From Choristoneura fumiferana (lineage: Eukaryota > Arthropoda > Insecta > Lepidoptera > Tortricidae), in contig NC_133481.1 in the NCBI RefSeq assembly GCF_025370935.1, forward strand, positions 5,042,694 through 5,106,693: a DNA stretch of 64,000 nucleotides, in the 5' to 3' direction. Position 1 is the stretch's first letter. Each line of letters opens with the position of its first letter. The notes under the pieces are model-generated. The model did not search any database, was not told the origin of the DNA, and saw only the letters and a program-made list of their open reading frames with translations. Below, one piece after another: positions 45,701 to 60,700 of the stretch. The position numbers and the translations under genes are program-made.

Positions 45701-48700
45701 TAAATGGTTTATTTTAATATGTGAGATAAAGTAACTTAAACACCTGTGAATGTTTATAAAACAATGCAAAATGTTGAGCAAAAATAAAATATGAATGTGT
45801 TAAATCGATTAAAACTTCTTCAGGAATAAAATCGATTGTTAAAAGAAATCGAATCAGTAACGCATCATTTTAATTAGTAGGTACTCGAGCTGTCAAAAGT
45901 TAAATAAACGATTGGAACGACAATAGTGACAACTTTCCATTGTTCAGCTATGGTTGCCTATGCCGACGGTTGTATAGGTGAAAAACTTAAGTAGGTGAAG
46001 GACCTGTTGTATTTAGTACAGAATTGACATGGAGCTCAAGTCATTTTTCTGATTTGTAACGTCAATACAACGGGTCCTTTACGTTTTTCACCTATATACG
46101 CTTTAAGTCGCCAGAACAATGTGCGTTTGCATTAACATAAAATAAATCGGCCTAAATATGATTATAGAGATCCACGATTGTAAACTGATACTGTTACGCA
46201 TCAAGGAAAGCTAATTGCCCGTACTAATCACAGTACATTAATCATTACCCGCGTAAAAATACCTAGATTCATACCTAATAATGATATAGTTGTTAGTATG
46301 TACCTACTAACGTGTGTGCCTAAATGGTCAATATCTATTTTTTTTTTGGGAATCGTGGAAACGGCACGGCTGCGACGATTTCACCATCAACGCAGTAAAC
46401 AATCGATCTATCCAGGTCTTAGGTAGGTACTCTATGAAAACGCGTATCATCAAGTTTTAATAGTCCGGCTGAAGCTCGGTCACCTAGTGATGCCTAGGTA
46501 TAAGTAAGTGAGGCATCCTAAAAAGTATTGAGAAAAGCAAGATGGTTTTTTGATACTGAAATCACATTTGAGGCTGTAAATAAATACTTAATAAATACTT
46601 AAGTAGTGTGAATGTTTTATTTCTGCGAAAAATACTGCTTCGATTTCAAAAGAAAAATTAGAACAAATGAGAAGGGATAGGTATGTAAGTGGATGGTACA
46701 TAATAGTGATAGTATCAAAGTCAATAATAACTGGCTTAGCGATTGGTTCAAGTACATCAGTACGTATACATCACAACTGTCAGTTCTGTAAGACTGCGAT
46801 CCCCATCTCGCCTTTATTTCTTTGAGATCAAGTTCGTTATCATCGCTCGATTTATTTGCATTGGATGTTAAAATACCGCACGATCTGGTAAATCAGAACT
46901 GGTTTCCTCGCCTCATATAGCCCTGGAGCCCGCCTATGCGAACTTTTATAAGCACAATAAATTGTAAAGACAAAGAAGCATTTTTCTTCACAATAATGCT
47001 CCAACATAAACCTTATGTTGCAAATGTTAATAAGTAGGTAGGTACATTTTATTGCAAGCGTCTGAAACTAGACCGTGTGATTAGGTTGTAAAAAAAATAC
47101 CTACAAATTAAACTATTCTGGTGATCATTTTAGATTCAATGAACTCGGCTAGACGATTAATTTAAATTACATGTAACTTAATTATAAACTTGGATCCTTG
47201 TAATCGACCCCGAGCTGCTTCGCGGATATGCTAAAAGACCTCCTTCGTCTTCTTCTTATCCAACTGAGACAGGAAGAAGTCTACCAATGGTACTACAGTA
47301 TGTAACATAGTTACAGGTCTTGTTTCAACAAGTTGTACTTATGTATGTTCTTAGGAATTTCTGTGCCTAGCCTTATCTAAAACCTGGTCTTCAGAAATAA
47401 GTATCTTTAATTCCCACCTTTTCCTGTCATCATTAGACGTTCCATCTTGGTAGCATTTCTGCGAGCAATGCGTCCAAGGTATTGCGTAGGTATAACGCGC
47501 TGCAAGCAGGTGTCAGACAGAGGCATTCTCAGTTTTCAGTTAATCCAGTTCCAGGATCCAGAATCGAGATGACTATTCCTTCCAGAGAATTCTTAACAGA
47601 CGCACATAGTTATCCAGAGTTCTTAAGGTTGGCTTTCTAAGAAGTAACAACCCAGATAGACCAGGTGGAAACTTACGTAGGTAAACGATCTGTACCTATT
47701 GTATGTAGTACCTAGTGCATAGAATAATTGATAAGGGACTGAAGTCATTTTTTAGGGTTCCGGAGCCAAAATGGCAAAAACGGAACCCTTATAGTCAAAG
47801 TCAAAGTCAAAATATCTTTATTCAATTTAGGCTCTAACAAGCACTTATGAATGTCAAAAAAAAATCTACCACCGGTTCGGAAAAACCTCTGCTGAGAAGA
47901 ATCCGGCAAGAAACTCAACGAGGTATATATATATATTTTTTTTTAAAACAGATTTACAATATTATTAAATGATATGTATACATCACAAGTATTTAACACA
48001 ACTTTATTTTTAACACAGTAGGTTCGCTATTTGAAGGGATCGCTAATGCGGATCGGAATTATTTCCAAATATCCCTGTCCATGATATAATCATTAACTTT
48101 ATAATACGCCTTTGATATTAATGTCTTCTTGACAATAGATCTGAATTTTGTATCCGTTTCATTTATAATATTTTTTGGAATTTTATTATAAAACGTATGC
48201 AATTTCCCAGAAAAGACTTTTTGGTTTTAGCCAGTCTGTAAGATGGAACTTTAAGCTTCCCTGTGTTTCTAGTAGCCTTGGCTTATCGACGTTAGTGGGA
48301 AAATCACATATGTTCTTCCTAACATACATGATTATTTCAAAAACATAAAGCGACGGCAGGGTTAGGATATCTGTTTCCTTAAAAAAGATCTTAAAGATTC
48401 ACGCGTCTTCAAATTATAAATTGCTCTAATTGCTCTCTTTTGTAAGATAAAAATTGACTCAATGTCTGCAGCAGATCCCCATAAAATAAGGCCGTACGAA
48501 ATAATGCTATTAAAGTAAGCAAAATACACCAACCGTGCCGTCGCCACATCGGTTAGCTGCCGTATTTTCCAAACTGCAAAAGCAGCAGAGCTCAATCTAC
48601 CCGCGATTGCTGTGACGTGAGGTCCCCACTGTAGTTTAGAATTTCAATAGTTTGACCATTTAACTTTATATTAGAAACTGAATTCGAGCTAGATGAATTT

Positions 48701-51700
48701 ATCAACGAGAATTTAATACATTTAGTTTTCTTAGGATTTAGTAACAAATTATTGGCAGCAAACCATGCGGATATCACGGACAGGGTTTCATTGGGCTCAA
48801 TGAAGTCGGTATCTTTTCTACTAACCTTGAACAGTAAAGACGTGTCGTCAGCAAACATAACTATACCCGACTTTTGGCTTACCATATAAGTAAGGTCATT
48901 AACATAAATAAGATACAGGAATGGGGCAAGAATGGATCCTTGAGGCACTCCCATTTCGACCACAGATCCCTCCGATACCGTTCCGTTAATCGCTACCTTT
49001 TGCTTTCTTTGTGTGAGGTAAGATTTAATGAGTTCTAAAGCGAGGCCACGAATGCCATAAAAATTTAACTTACAAATTAAAGTATCATGATCCACACAAT
49101 CAAAAGCTTTCGAAAGGTCGCAGAATACACCTATAGCGTCATGTGATTCCTCCCAAGCTTGCAATATGAATTTAACTAAACTATGACCCGCGTCTGTAGT
49201 AGACCTGCCTTTTGTGAATCCGAACTGCTGTGGATGCATGATTTTATGGGTATTAAAATGCGAGATCATTTGCGTCAGCATTATTTTTTCGAATATTTTG
49301 CTAAACGCTGATAGGATGGACACAGGACGATAATCAGAGGGATTATCTTTATCACCTGATTTAAAAATAGGAACTACTTTACTATATTTCATCAAATCTG
49401 GAAATACGCCTTCATCTATACAGCTATTAAATATAAATGCTAAAGTTGGAGCAACGACATCTAAAATGGAATGTAGAACCTTAACTGAGACGCCCCACAA
49501 GTCTTCCGTTTTTTTTACTTTCAATAATCTAAAAGTCTTAATGATGTCACAGGGAGAGACATGCGTGAATTTAAAATTACTTAAGTTTGGAATAGATACA
49601 TTTTGTTTTAAGAGCGATTCAGCTAACTTTGAGGAAGACGCGAGACATTTTGTCGTTTCGATGGGGATTTTAGAGAAGTAGGTATTAAACTCGTTAGCTA
49701 CTTTAACCGCGTCCGTTTCTAATACGTTGTTAATCTTTAATGATATAGAGGACTCCGCGTTCTTACGTCGACCGGTTTCAGTATTTATAATTTTCCAAAC
49801 TGTTTTAATTTTATCATCAGAGGACTTAATTTTATTAGTTACATGGGCTGCTTTTGCTTTATTACATATAATTTTGAATAATTTTGAATAATCCCTGACA
49901 TACTGGTGGAAACGTTCATCAGTGGTACACGATTTCTTATCATAAAGATCATATAAGACGTCCCTACTCCTACGTATTCCGGGTGTAGCCCATTCATTGA
50001 ATGATAGTTTGTTTCCTATTTTAATACGTTTTTTACTACACGTTTTATCGTATTCCTCGCATACAGTATTTAACAATATCTTGAAATTTTCGTTTGGATT
50101 TTTAGTATTTACTTTTAAATTGTTTACTTTTTGCGCGATGTTTGTTTTGAGACGGTCAAGTCTTTGTTTGTTCAACGGCCTAATTTCTATGGTTTGATTA
50201 ACACCGCCCCTAGCCCGAGGTAACTTCACTGTTTGAGCTTTGTGATCCGATCGTACTCCACTGATAACAGCTTTTTCTAAATACTTACAAGTTAACCAAA
50301 TGTTGTCAATACATGTGGCCGAAGTGGTTGTGACTCTGGTGGGTTCATTAAATAAGAAATTTAAATTAAAAGATTTTAAAACAGAAATAAACTGGTCTTT
50401 TTCAACGGATTGTGATAAAATATCGATATTAAAGTCCCCGCAGACCACCAGCGCTTTATTACGTTTTACTGATTTCCTTAGAACATCTTCCATAGTATTT
50501 ATAAACAAAGGAATACTCGAGTTTGTGGTCTATATATACATAAAATTAAATACTGTTCCGTTTCCGCAGAAGCGATCTCGCATACACGTTCAACAGAAAG
50601 GCTGGACAGGTCTTTGCGTTCTTTGAACTTTAAACCATTTTTCACTAATATGAGAGACCGCCACCTGCTGCAGATTCTCTGCAGAAGGCGCTGGCTATTG
50701 CATAATTATGTACATTAAATTGCATTGAATCTTTTTTTAGCCAGGTTTCTGTTAAGCAGATAATATCTAAGTTTAACTTTTCAGAGAGTAATTCTAAATC
50801 TAATATTTTGCCAGTGAAGCGATTTATATTTTGATGTAGAAATGATAGACTACTTTGCTTCTCTATTGTCGGTGTAGGTAGTTTAAAGACACATTCGCGC
50901 TTGAAGGTGTCGTCCTAACAGGGCCGGGGGAGGGGGGGTGATTTCCGAATACGGAATTAATATAACATGCTAAGGATTTAGCAAGCTTGTCGGGGTCAGT
51001 CGGTAGTCACTAATAACATTATTAGTGTCAAAAAATAAAACGTCACTATGACGGCTCGTCATCTTAAACAATAATTTGTTTAAACGATATAAATGATTAT
51101 ATTATAGTTTCACCATGTCTGTCTATCTGTCTGTCTGTCTGTCCGTCCGTCCGCCGCTTTGCTCAGGTACTATCAATGCTAGAAAGCTGTAGTTTTGCAC
51201 GGATATATATATAAACTATATATTATTTTAAAAAAATCAGGATGGTAGTAAATATATCAAACTTTCAAGGAAAACTATAACGGTTAAGTTTGCTTGAGAA
51301 CTATTAGTAATTTAAGAGTAAATAGCAGCCTAAGGTATAAAATATACCTAAACTATGGAAGATTCCGTGTAAAATACGAACGGAACCCTATTTCGGGCGT
51401 TTCCGACACGCTCTTGTTCTAATGAAGCGTTGGCTTCTGTATACGAACCCGTTACTACTACATACAACGGGTATTTTTTTTCACTTATAATGTTCTAAAT
51501 TTCAAAATATAATTCCTTCCAGAATATACCTAATTAATGCACTAAAGCCACTGAAACCATTTAGTTAGTCAATTATTGCCAATTATCGGCGGCCGTCTAT
51601 CTTGCATCGGTTTTAAAAGGCGGAGGCTACTGCTTCGTTTTTTCGCTTATCTTTACAGTTGAAAAAATAAAACTTGCAAATTGCAAGTTGAACGTTTAAA

Positions 51701-54700
51701 ACGTTTCAAGTGATGAATTAGGTAGGTACTGCGAACTTTCGGTAAGCAAACTTGAGTAAAGCAGTAAGTATCTCTCAGTTATGCTATTGCTACCTACTCG
51801 TATATATACGCAAGTGCCCCCGAGACCTCTTAGGGTCTCCTCGCACACATCCAACGACGCGGAATCGGCAAAAGTCGCTAGAAAAAATCTTTATGTCTAC
51901 GCAATAAGAGCATGGTTCGGCTCAGTTGGACTCGGATCGGCTCCGCCGACGCCTGCCAACGCGTCGACGTCTTTTTCACTCTTATTTCATAAATGTATTT
52001 ATTTATTTTAGGAAAACAAACAGCTTGAAATAATACATAGTATAAAAGACAATGCTCGAGGGCTATGGTCGGGGTTTCTCTGCGGGATAGAATTAGAAAT
52101 GATGATATCCGCAGTAGAACTAAGGTTACCGACATAGCCCGAAGAATTGCGAAACTAAAGTGGCAGTGGGCGGGGCACATTGCTCGCAGGACGGATGGCC
52201 GATGGGGCCAGAAGGTTCTCGAATGGCGTCCGCGGACCGGGAGACGAGCTGTCGGTAGGCCTCCAACAAGATGGAGCGACGACTTGGTTAAGATCGCGGG
52301 ATCGCGGTGGATGCGGAAAGCACAAGACCGGTCTGAGTGGAGAGCCTTGGGGGAGGCCTATGTCCAGCAGTGGACGTCTTTCGGCTGACATGATGATGAT
52401 GATGATAAAAGATAAAAATATTACAATAGCTACAACAGTTTTCACTATTAATATAATAAGAAACATAAAATGCTGTTCAGGCAAGACAAAAACCACATAA
52501 ATGATCTTATTATGTATATTTTATTATTATTATTGCAAGCTCATATTGAAAATATAAATATCGGGAAATTGAGTGTTATAATTCTTGCATGCTTGAACGA
52601 GAAGTCTGTTTCTGGCATAAGCAGTACCGCTAAAGGGAATGGAGAATAATTTGGAGGAGCGAGTTCGACGCTCTGGGCAACGTAGCGAAATCTTAGAAAG
52701 AAGGTATGGCGAGTCAATAAATCCATTGACAATTTTATATCAATCAATTTTGTTTTTTTTTACATTTGGTCTTTTTTTTCACGACGCCTTTTGAGTCACA
52801 TATAGGAGGGGAGGGGTCAGGTTTGTGACATAGGAACAAAATAATTGCAATTTTCATAGAAGTACGTGTGACACGGGGGGGGGGAGCCAAAATTGGTGGG
52901 GCGTACTTTATGGATAGCTCTTACTTACCGTTAAAAGTATATGACCTATAGCCTTCATACACTGCACGGCCTGCACTTCGAACCTGTTCCCATAATTTAT
53001 TACTTAACAAGTTGAGCCACGAAAGTCAATGTCACTTAATATAAGTACTAAAGTCGAAAAGTCACCCAAATCATTTTAATAATTCGGATTAATCGCTTAT
53101 TGTCGAATGGCCAGACGCAGTTAGTAGTGGTCGGCCTTCATGAGGCTTTAGCGTCAGAAACGTTCTTTACCCGAAATAACTACACGTTTTTAGATAAATA
53201 ATGTTAACTGGACTACCGAAAGTGCAACGGACATCGGTATTCGTGTTGTATTTTTATCAGTTAGTTAAGAAAAGCATTTAAAACTGAACTACTCACTTGT
53301 AGCAACCAAAATAAAATTAACGCATTCACTGCCACCGACGCATATATGCGTTTTCGGAAGTTCATCCAGTCCCGCTGTCATAATTATTCATACATCTTGA
53401 ACGCACATGTGCGTCGGTGGCACCTGTGGAAGTCAGGTGGCAGTGAATGCGTTTAAAAACAAACGAAGAAAAAAAATACAAAAGTATTAAAAGTAACAAA
53501 AAATTTAACAGAGTCCAAAAGTCATGTAAGTAAATAATTTTCTTCCAGTTTCAAGTCTGCCTCAGCACGAGTCAACAGGAGTACCTAATAGATGTCCAAT
53601 AGAGATAGCAATGTAGGTTTAGTAGACGACTATAGGTCCACTTCTGCTGGTTCGTGCGGAGGCACCGACATGCTGGTAGAAAAATATTTTCTTATTTTTT
53701 TGGAGTCGTTTCAATTTTTATTTGGTATATTATACCGGGTGTGGCCTGTAATACGAGCAAATAATTAAAACATAGATCGTACTCGTCAAACTGAACAACA
53801 TTAGTTCAGCGACTTTTAAAAATAATGGTGTCTTTAGATTTTCCCTTTTTCATACAAATTAAATACTGTATGCCATCTTAGAACACAACTGAGAACTGAC
53901 GTCGCCTGTCACGCTACAAACATCAAGCATTTTGCTTTACATTGCTTCTTCGAAGAAACTAAAGTGTACTTAATAAAAATTAAAAAACGAATTATTTTTA
54001 AAAGTCGCTGAACTAATATGTTCAGTTTGGGGAGTACGATCTATGTTTTAATTATTTGCTCATATTACAGGCCACACCCGGTATTACATAACGGTAAATT
54101 AAGTAGTAAGGTGCCTATAGATAATCAGGTAGTTTCTGACCCGGATCTGAAGGGATAACAATTGATAACATATTTCTTCCTACGCTAAAATGATCTATAA
54201 CTGCCATGACTAGAGTATGTCAAGGGCTTTAGGTTCACTATTAAAGCCGGTCAAACATGGCCCAGTCTATCGTAGAAGCAGTATCATAACTTTCCTACAG
54301 CTATATGCTTATACCTGGTAAATAATCTTCCACAAATCCCATTCGGTATAAGATTAAAACCTGCTTAGGTACAGTCGACGAAGTTGAATCACGTACCAGG
54401 GTGGAACCTATGTGTTGCATACTAATGTCATGAAGATATATACATTTGTCAAAGAAATCATAGCGAAATTGATTATGAAAAGGTTCCACCCTGGTACGTG
54501 TTTCTGTTTCCTCAACTGTACAATTTTAAAGACGTCCATGCACAAATAACTTGGAAATTTCCTTTATTTACTATATAAGACAAGGCCATTAGACAACATA
54601 CCAGAAAGATTGACTATCGTCGACGATTAGTTTAGGTACCTACTCCAATTATCCTATCCTATCCTGTCTAATATTATAAATGTGAAAGTTTGTGAAGATG

Positions 54701-57700
54701 TTTGGATGTTTGTTACTTTACGAGCACATACAACAGCTAAGGGCATTATACATTGCATGCATTATATTTCTATAATGCGGACAAAGCCGCGGGATAAGGC
54801 TAGTTTAGCACCTAAGTAACGAAAAGACTTGCAATAATTCGATTAAATCTCCACACTAGCGCACGCACAGAAATATTTATTTTGTATTTTATACATTTTA
54901 GTAAGGTAGACGTACGAGTGCTCGTCACTGTCCCAATATTTGGCATCTTCAATCTTATGTCATTAGCAATAGAGATGACAGCAGGGTGTCGTCTATTGGG
55001 TATTAGCGTGTCGAGCACTCGGACGTTTACTTTAAATTGTGGCAGGTGGGTAGAAACGAAACCTTGAAAACGCTTTATACACGGTAAATTATACTTAATA
55101 GGGCCAATCGACTTTTTTACCGACACTAATCTGTCCGCGACATTTTTCAAACAATTGCAGATTTTTGTAAGTTAACATGTTTTTTCTGTAATTTAATAGA
55201 TGGTGTACATGAATACATGCCATCCTACGTAAGTTCAACCTATTAAACCATGAAATATCTTGTTGGAAGTACGATTTTTTGGTAACGCCAGAGACATTTT
55301 TGGTAACGCAGGAGACTCCCAAAGTGTCGGTAAAATAGTTGATTGGCCCAATATCCAACAACCTGAGCGGATGAAAATAGAGAATATATTTACTCAAGTC
55401 ATTCTCGTTATTAGGTTTAAATTGTTTTATTTTCCTTTTTACGAGTAACAAAACATGAACAAAACCTGGTTAATCCCGTTTATACGGAAATGTCAATATC
55501 TCCACCTATAGTTCAATCAGATTTCGGTTTAGGTAAAACTTCTTCTGATAGTCATAGCTGAAGAGCTGGCGTATTTAGCCTTTTAGCATTAGTCTTAGTA
55601 AAGCTCTTTACATGGTATCTTTAAAAGAATAACGTGATCGATAGACAGACAGACAAAGCACAGCATAACTGGCATAACCCACTATAGATCGACCTGAAGG
55701 CGCACATATCGATACCTTGAGGCTGAAAGGAAAGGGGCTCAAAGGGCGTAAAGGACATTTGAGCGTAAAGGCACTCTCACCGGCAGTTTTTTTCTACAAC
55801 AACAACACCATACAATACCATAGGTACTTTAAAATTGCTTCTAGTACAGTACCAAATGATTAATTGGCCGCGCTAGGTTAAAGTTAAAGTTACAATTAAA
55901 GATTGCTTTTCGGAATAGAGTTATGTGACCTTCAGGTTTTCACTGCCACGGTGCGCGCGCAGGTCAGCGCATGCTTTAGCTTAGGGTTGCCATCTTGAAG
56001 TTCTGCCCGCAGTAAAGAACAAATATTGAGGTTTTTCGCGGCGTCATCATTTTTGAGAACTTACGGACTAGAAACTCAAAAATTTCGAACCAAGTGTCAG
56101 ATTCTAAACGTCTTAGACAAGTTTTAATTAGTACTGCAAAACACCTTAGTTACATTGCATAGAAATTTACTTAATTTGTCCTATTGGACTTAAAATGGAA
56201 ATCAAAATTTGCACATTGTATTATATCGCTAAAATCGCTTAAAAGTTGAAAATGATTCTAACTCAAAATGGCGACCCTGCGGCCTAGGCAGTGACGGCGG
56301 GACATCTATTTTGAATTAAGAAAGACTTGCCAGATGAGATAGATTGTCAATAGACGCAGTGGAAGCGTTGAGGAGAGTCGTTAGCAGTAAGATGCAGTAT
56401 ACTCCGAATAAATAAAAGTAAATAATATGACGGGGAATTTTTATAGTACTCGCTGGCAACCCCGGCCTGCATCTAAGTCGCCAGTGCTCGAAGGCAACTA
56501 TCACTTCCTCGCACGGCCTTCCGTAACTTTCTGTAGGTGATGGATGGTTTTAAAGTTTGAACAAGTTTTTTAGGTTTCTTATTTTTCAGAGAGAAAATAT
56601 GAGGTAGATATACAAACTTTTTTTGGCTGCATTATAAATTTGCGGTACTACTCGCATTAGGCCAGTTATTTAAATTTACAAATTAGGTGGGTACATATTA
56701 ATCATATCAAAATACCTAGGTTATCTGTTGAAAAGAATTATATATAATTAATTCCACACGCTTTTTATCGTATGTCTACAGCTAATACTGCATTTGATTT
56801 GAGTTATCGGAGCCTTATTCAATACTCCCAAGTGATATCGCAGCAGCGTGAATGAGGCGTAGGTCATCAATAGAAGCAGCATCACATACGGAAATGGGCG
56901 AATCAACTTTTTTACCGACACTAATCTGTCCGCGACATTTTTCAAACAATTGCAGATTTTTGTATGTAAACATGTTTTTTCTGTAATTTAATATATGGTG
57001 TGTATGAATATATGCCATCCTACGTTAGTTCCACCTATTAAACCGTGAAATATTTTGTTGGTAGTACGATTTTTTGGTTACGCCAGAGACAATTTTGGTA
57101 ACGCAGGAGACGCCCAAAGTGTCGGTAAAATAGTTGATTGGCCCAATTACCGAGACCCGCATCACCAGAGGCTGCCACTTAGACAATACGACCGCCGGTG
57201 GCGTTTCGCAGCCATATCACTTGTAACGTATCGAATAGAAGCTCGGGTAGGTGGTTCGATACACATCATATCGCGTTATAATTATAGGTACACATAGGTA
57301 TACGACACTAGCAAAATGACGTTGTCTGCTTCCGCTGTCGGTGGGCGCGCACCGGCCCAAGTAATGCGGCTTGTCAGTCCGAATGCTGTTATTTTTTGCC
57401 TCTAAATTCCGATGAGAGTAGGCAAGGACTCGTAGCTTGAGATAAAAAATAACTTCTTTATCCTTGTTGCCGTTTTATTTTAATCTTTTGGACGCCAAGC
57501 CTACCTAAATACCGACCCTAACCAGTAATTAGTGTTCTTGTTTTCGATGTTTTTTGTGGCATGAGATCTACGTCTTTAAAAATAAAAAATATGAATATTG
57601 TAGAATAGAATAGAATAGAAGACATTTATTCACATTCACAAAGACACAAATACAACAAAACTAAAAAACAACAATTAACAACAAACACAAATAAAACAAA

Positions 57701-60700
57701 ACTAAAAAACAACAATTAACATCAAACACAAATAAAACAAAAGAAAAAGAAATACAAAAATTAAAATATACGATGTTGTGTGTCCCCGCAAAAGTGAAAC
57801 GATTTGTCATGTTTAGTTATACCTATATGTATTTATGACTTGTGTATAGCAAGATAACGTCTCCAAGTCCAGAATTAAGCTGTAATAAAGCTTGATGGAA
57901 AATGACTATCTATCTACCATTGTGTGAAAATTACTATTAGGTACACTGTTTTTGTGAAGAATATATATATCGTCGCCCGATCGTAACATCTGCCAGGCCA
58001 GATCATGGAATTTCTAGGCATATCATGAAACACTGCCATTTCATGGATGCCTAAGAGTTGACCAGGCATATCATGATGTGCTAGCTAAGGTACCTAAAAT
58101 AAAATACGGCAGATCGATGCAAATTACGTATTACGGGCATATCGTAAAGTAGTTGCTTTCCTGACCACTGATCAAATTCACGTCACTTGAGGGTCAGGAA
58201 AATTAGGTAGCGAAGCGAGGAGTGTTAGGTTAGGTAGGTAAGGTACACTTGCGACCATAACGCGCAAGCTGCGCGAGCAAAGTGAGCTGGCCGCTAGTGG
58301 CCGGCGAAGCGCCAGGACCAAATAAAGTCATTAATCTTGAGTCAGTATCAAAAGTAGCTGGTTACTTTTTACCCGACTGCGAAGAAGGAGGGCTTTGTGT
58401 TTGACGCGTATGTATGTCTATTCCTATGTCCTCTCGTAACTACTCAACGGCTGAACCGATTTTTATAAATGATACGTCATTGGATTCGTCTTAATGACGC
58501 GAGTGACACTGTGGCTGATTTTTGGCGCCAAATAGTAAGTTTTCAAAAAATGTTTTTTATTCAAACCTATCGAGTGGGGTATCAAATGAAAGCTAATAAT
58601 TAGCCCATTCTAAATATATATATATATATGTATATAATCGTTTTAATGTATCATTTTCACAGAAAAGTGTGAAATAAAACATTACATTTTTAAAAATCAA
58701 AAAACCCGACTGCCTTGAAAAATACTAAAAAGAAGGAAACAGTCTAGTGGGCTAGAACTTTGTTAAGTAGCTAACTTAAAGTTCAACAGTCGGGACCCAT
58801 TTCAATCGTGACGCTCAAAAATTCTTACCTAATGGGTCCCGACTGTTGAACTTTAAGTTAGCTACTTAACAAAGTTCTAGCCCACTAGACTTGTTTCCTT
58901 CTTTTTAGTATTTTTAAAGGCAGACGGGTTTTTGTTTTTTTTTTTTAATTTATTGTTTTATTTACTCTGTCACAATAATGTGACATAGTAATTTTGTATA
59001 CAGGGTGTGGGCTGTAATAAGAGCAAATAATTAAAACATAGATCGTACTCGTCAAACTGAACAACATTAGTTCAGCGACTTTTAAAAATAATGGAGTCTT
59101 TAGATTTTCCCTTTTTCATACAAATTAAATACTGTATGACATCCTAGAATACAACTGACGTCGCCTGTCACGCTACAAACATCAAGCATTGCTTCTTCGA
59201 ATAAACTTAAAAGAGTAATAAAAATTTAAATAACTAATTATTTTTAAAAGTCGCTGAACTAATGTTGTTCAGTTTGAGTGAGATTATTTATCATTATCAT
59301 GTTACAGACCACACCCGGTACACAACTACTAATTCGTATGTTTATGTTAAATGTGTTAAGTTTTTCTTTTTAATTGTTTTATGTACAGTTTAAATGTAGG
59401 TACTTATCTACATATTGTTTATTAACTTTTTTGCAGGTTTTGTAGCTCATAATAAATATGTTAAAATTTTGCATGCCTATAAGCCAGATCATAGTGTGCA
59501 TAACTTATTAACTGTGGCCTTGCAATAAAAATATTTCATTTCATTTCATTAGCACATTTGTCAGTCTTGTATGGCGCTAAGTACGTGGCTGTGAAACGAC
59601 AAAGTACAAAAGTAACCAGCTACTTTTGATGCTGACTGTACATATATAATATCGAAGACTATGTAGTTTCGGGTTATTGGTTTCCGGTATCCTACTTAAA
59701 CGTTCTGGTTAAACGTCACTAGGTACAATGATGAGCTTGGAAGGTTATTCCGATGTTAGCGTGCCAAATAATGAAATGTCTAGGAATTTCATGATCGGGC
59801 GACGATATATAGTATATACCTACCTACTTACACAAAATATACAATCATATCTACATACTTGAACTATTTTTTGTGCATTGTGAATATGGCGTTATAGATA
59901 GTTTTCATGGATATTCAGGAGCTGTTTCACCATCCATTGATTAGTGTTATCTGACGGTTAAATGTGATGCCGTCTCTATTTGTTTTGTTCGACTAGACTT
60001 AGACGGCATCACATTTAACCGTCAGTTAACACTAATCAATGGATGGTGAAACAGCCCCTCAATCTCATTTCTGATTGGTAAGTATCTGTAAAAACTGATG
60101 CGATATCAGTGGATTTGCACCACTGATTGCATCTGATTGGGTCTAGCCTGCGCCCGCGCAGTGCAAGGCCGTCGCGCGGTCACTGCCACCCGGGCACTAC
60201 TCCCGGACCAACTGGCTAATGAACACTCTCAGTGCTTCGTTATCCGCTTAATTAAGTCACAAAAAATAAACTAGTAGGAAAATGTAACACTAATTCACTA
60301 GCTCTGTGCATTTAACACAAAGAAATTCGTAGTCGTAGCCTTGATTCAGATATGTTATTAACGGAATCCTACTATAGCTTCGCTGACCGTCTGTCCGTCA
60401 CAGGGCTGTAACTCTAGAACTTTGATTGATATAGACAGCTGAAATTTACAAATAGTGTGTGTTGCTACTACAACAAAAAATAAAAAATATGGATTGTCGG
60501 CCCCATACGAAAAACGTATTAGATAATTTTATTTACTAAATTTAAGTGTTTTCGAAAAAAGTGCTGAAAAAAAAACAAAGGAAAAGTATCTATGATACAA
60601 CACCCCCTGATGAATACCTAGACATTCTCCGAAAATATTAGTTTTCTTGTTTTATTTATAGAATCGCTGACTTATTTACTGTTTTTGTTATTGCCTGACT

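Larger units (their letters stand above)
58340..59638. repeat. Inner inverted-repeat element
   Basis: agtcagtatcaaaagtagct, then ggttactttt, pairs with aaaagtaaccagctactttt and gatgctgact. It lies wholly within 57965-59811. Confidence 0.7.
57965..59811. mobile_element. 1.85-kb element with inverted ends, hosting others
   Basis: tatatcgtcgcccgatc on the left faces gatcgggcgacgatata on the right, with further matching subterminal words around ggaatttctaggcat and catttcatgg. Three other repeats are nested inside and no transposase frame remains. Confidence 0.65.

Noticed and set aside
54812..55150. 112-codon minus-strand frame
   Set aside because: It overlaps an inverted-repeat element and has no recognised motif.
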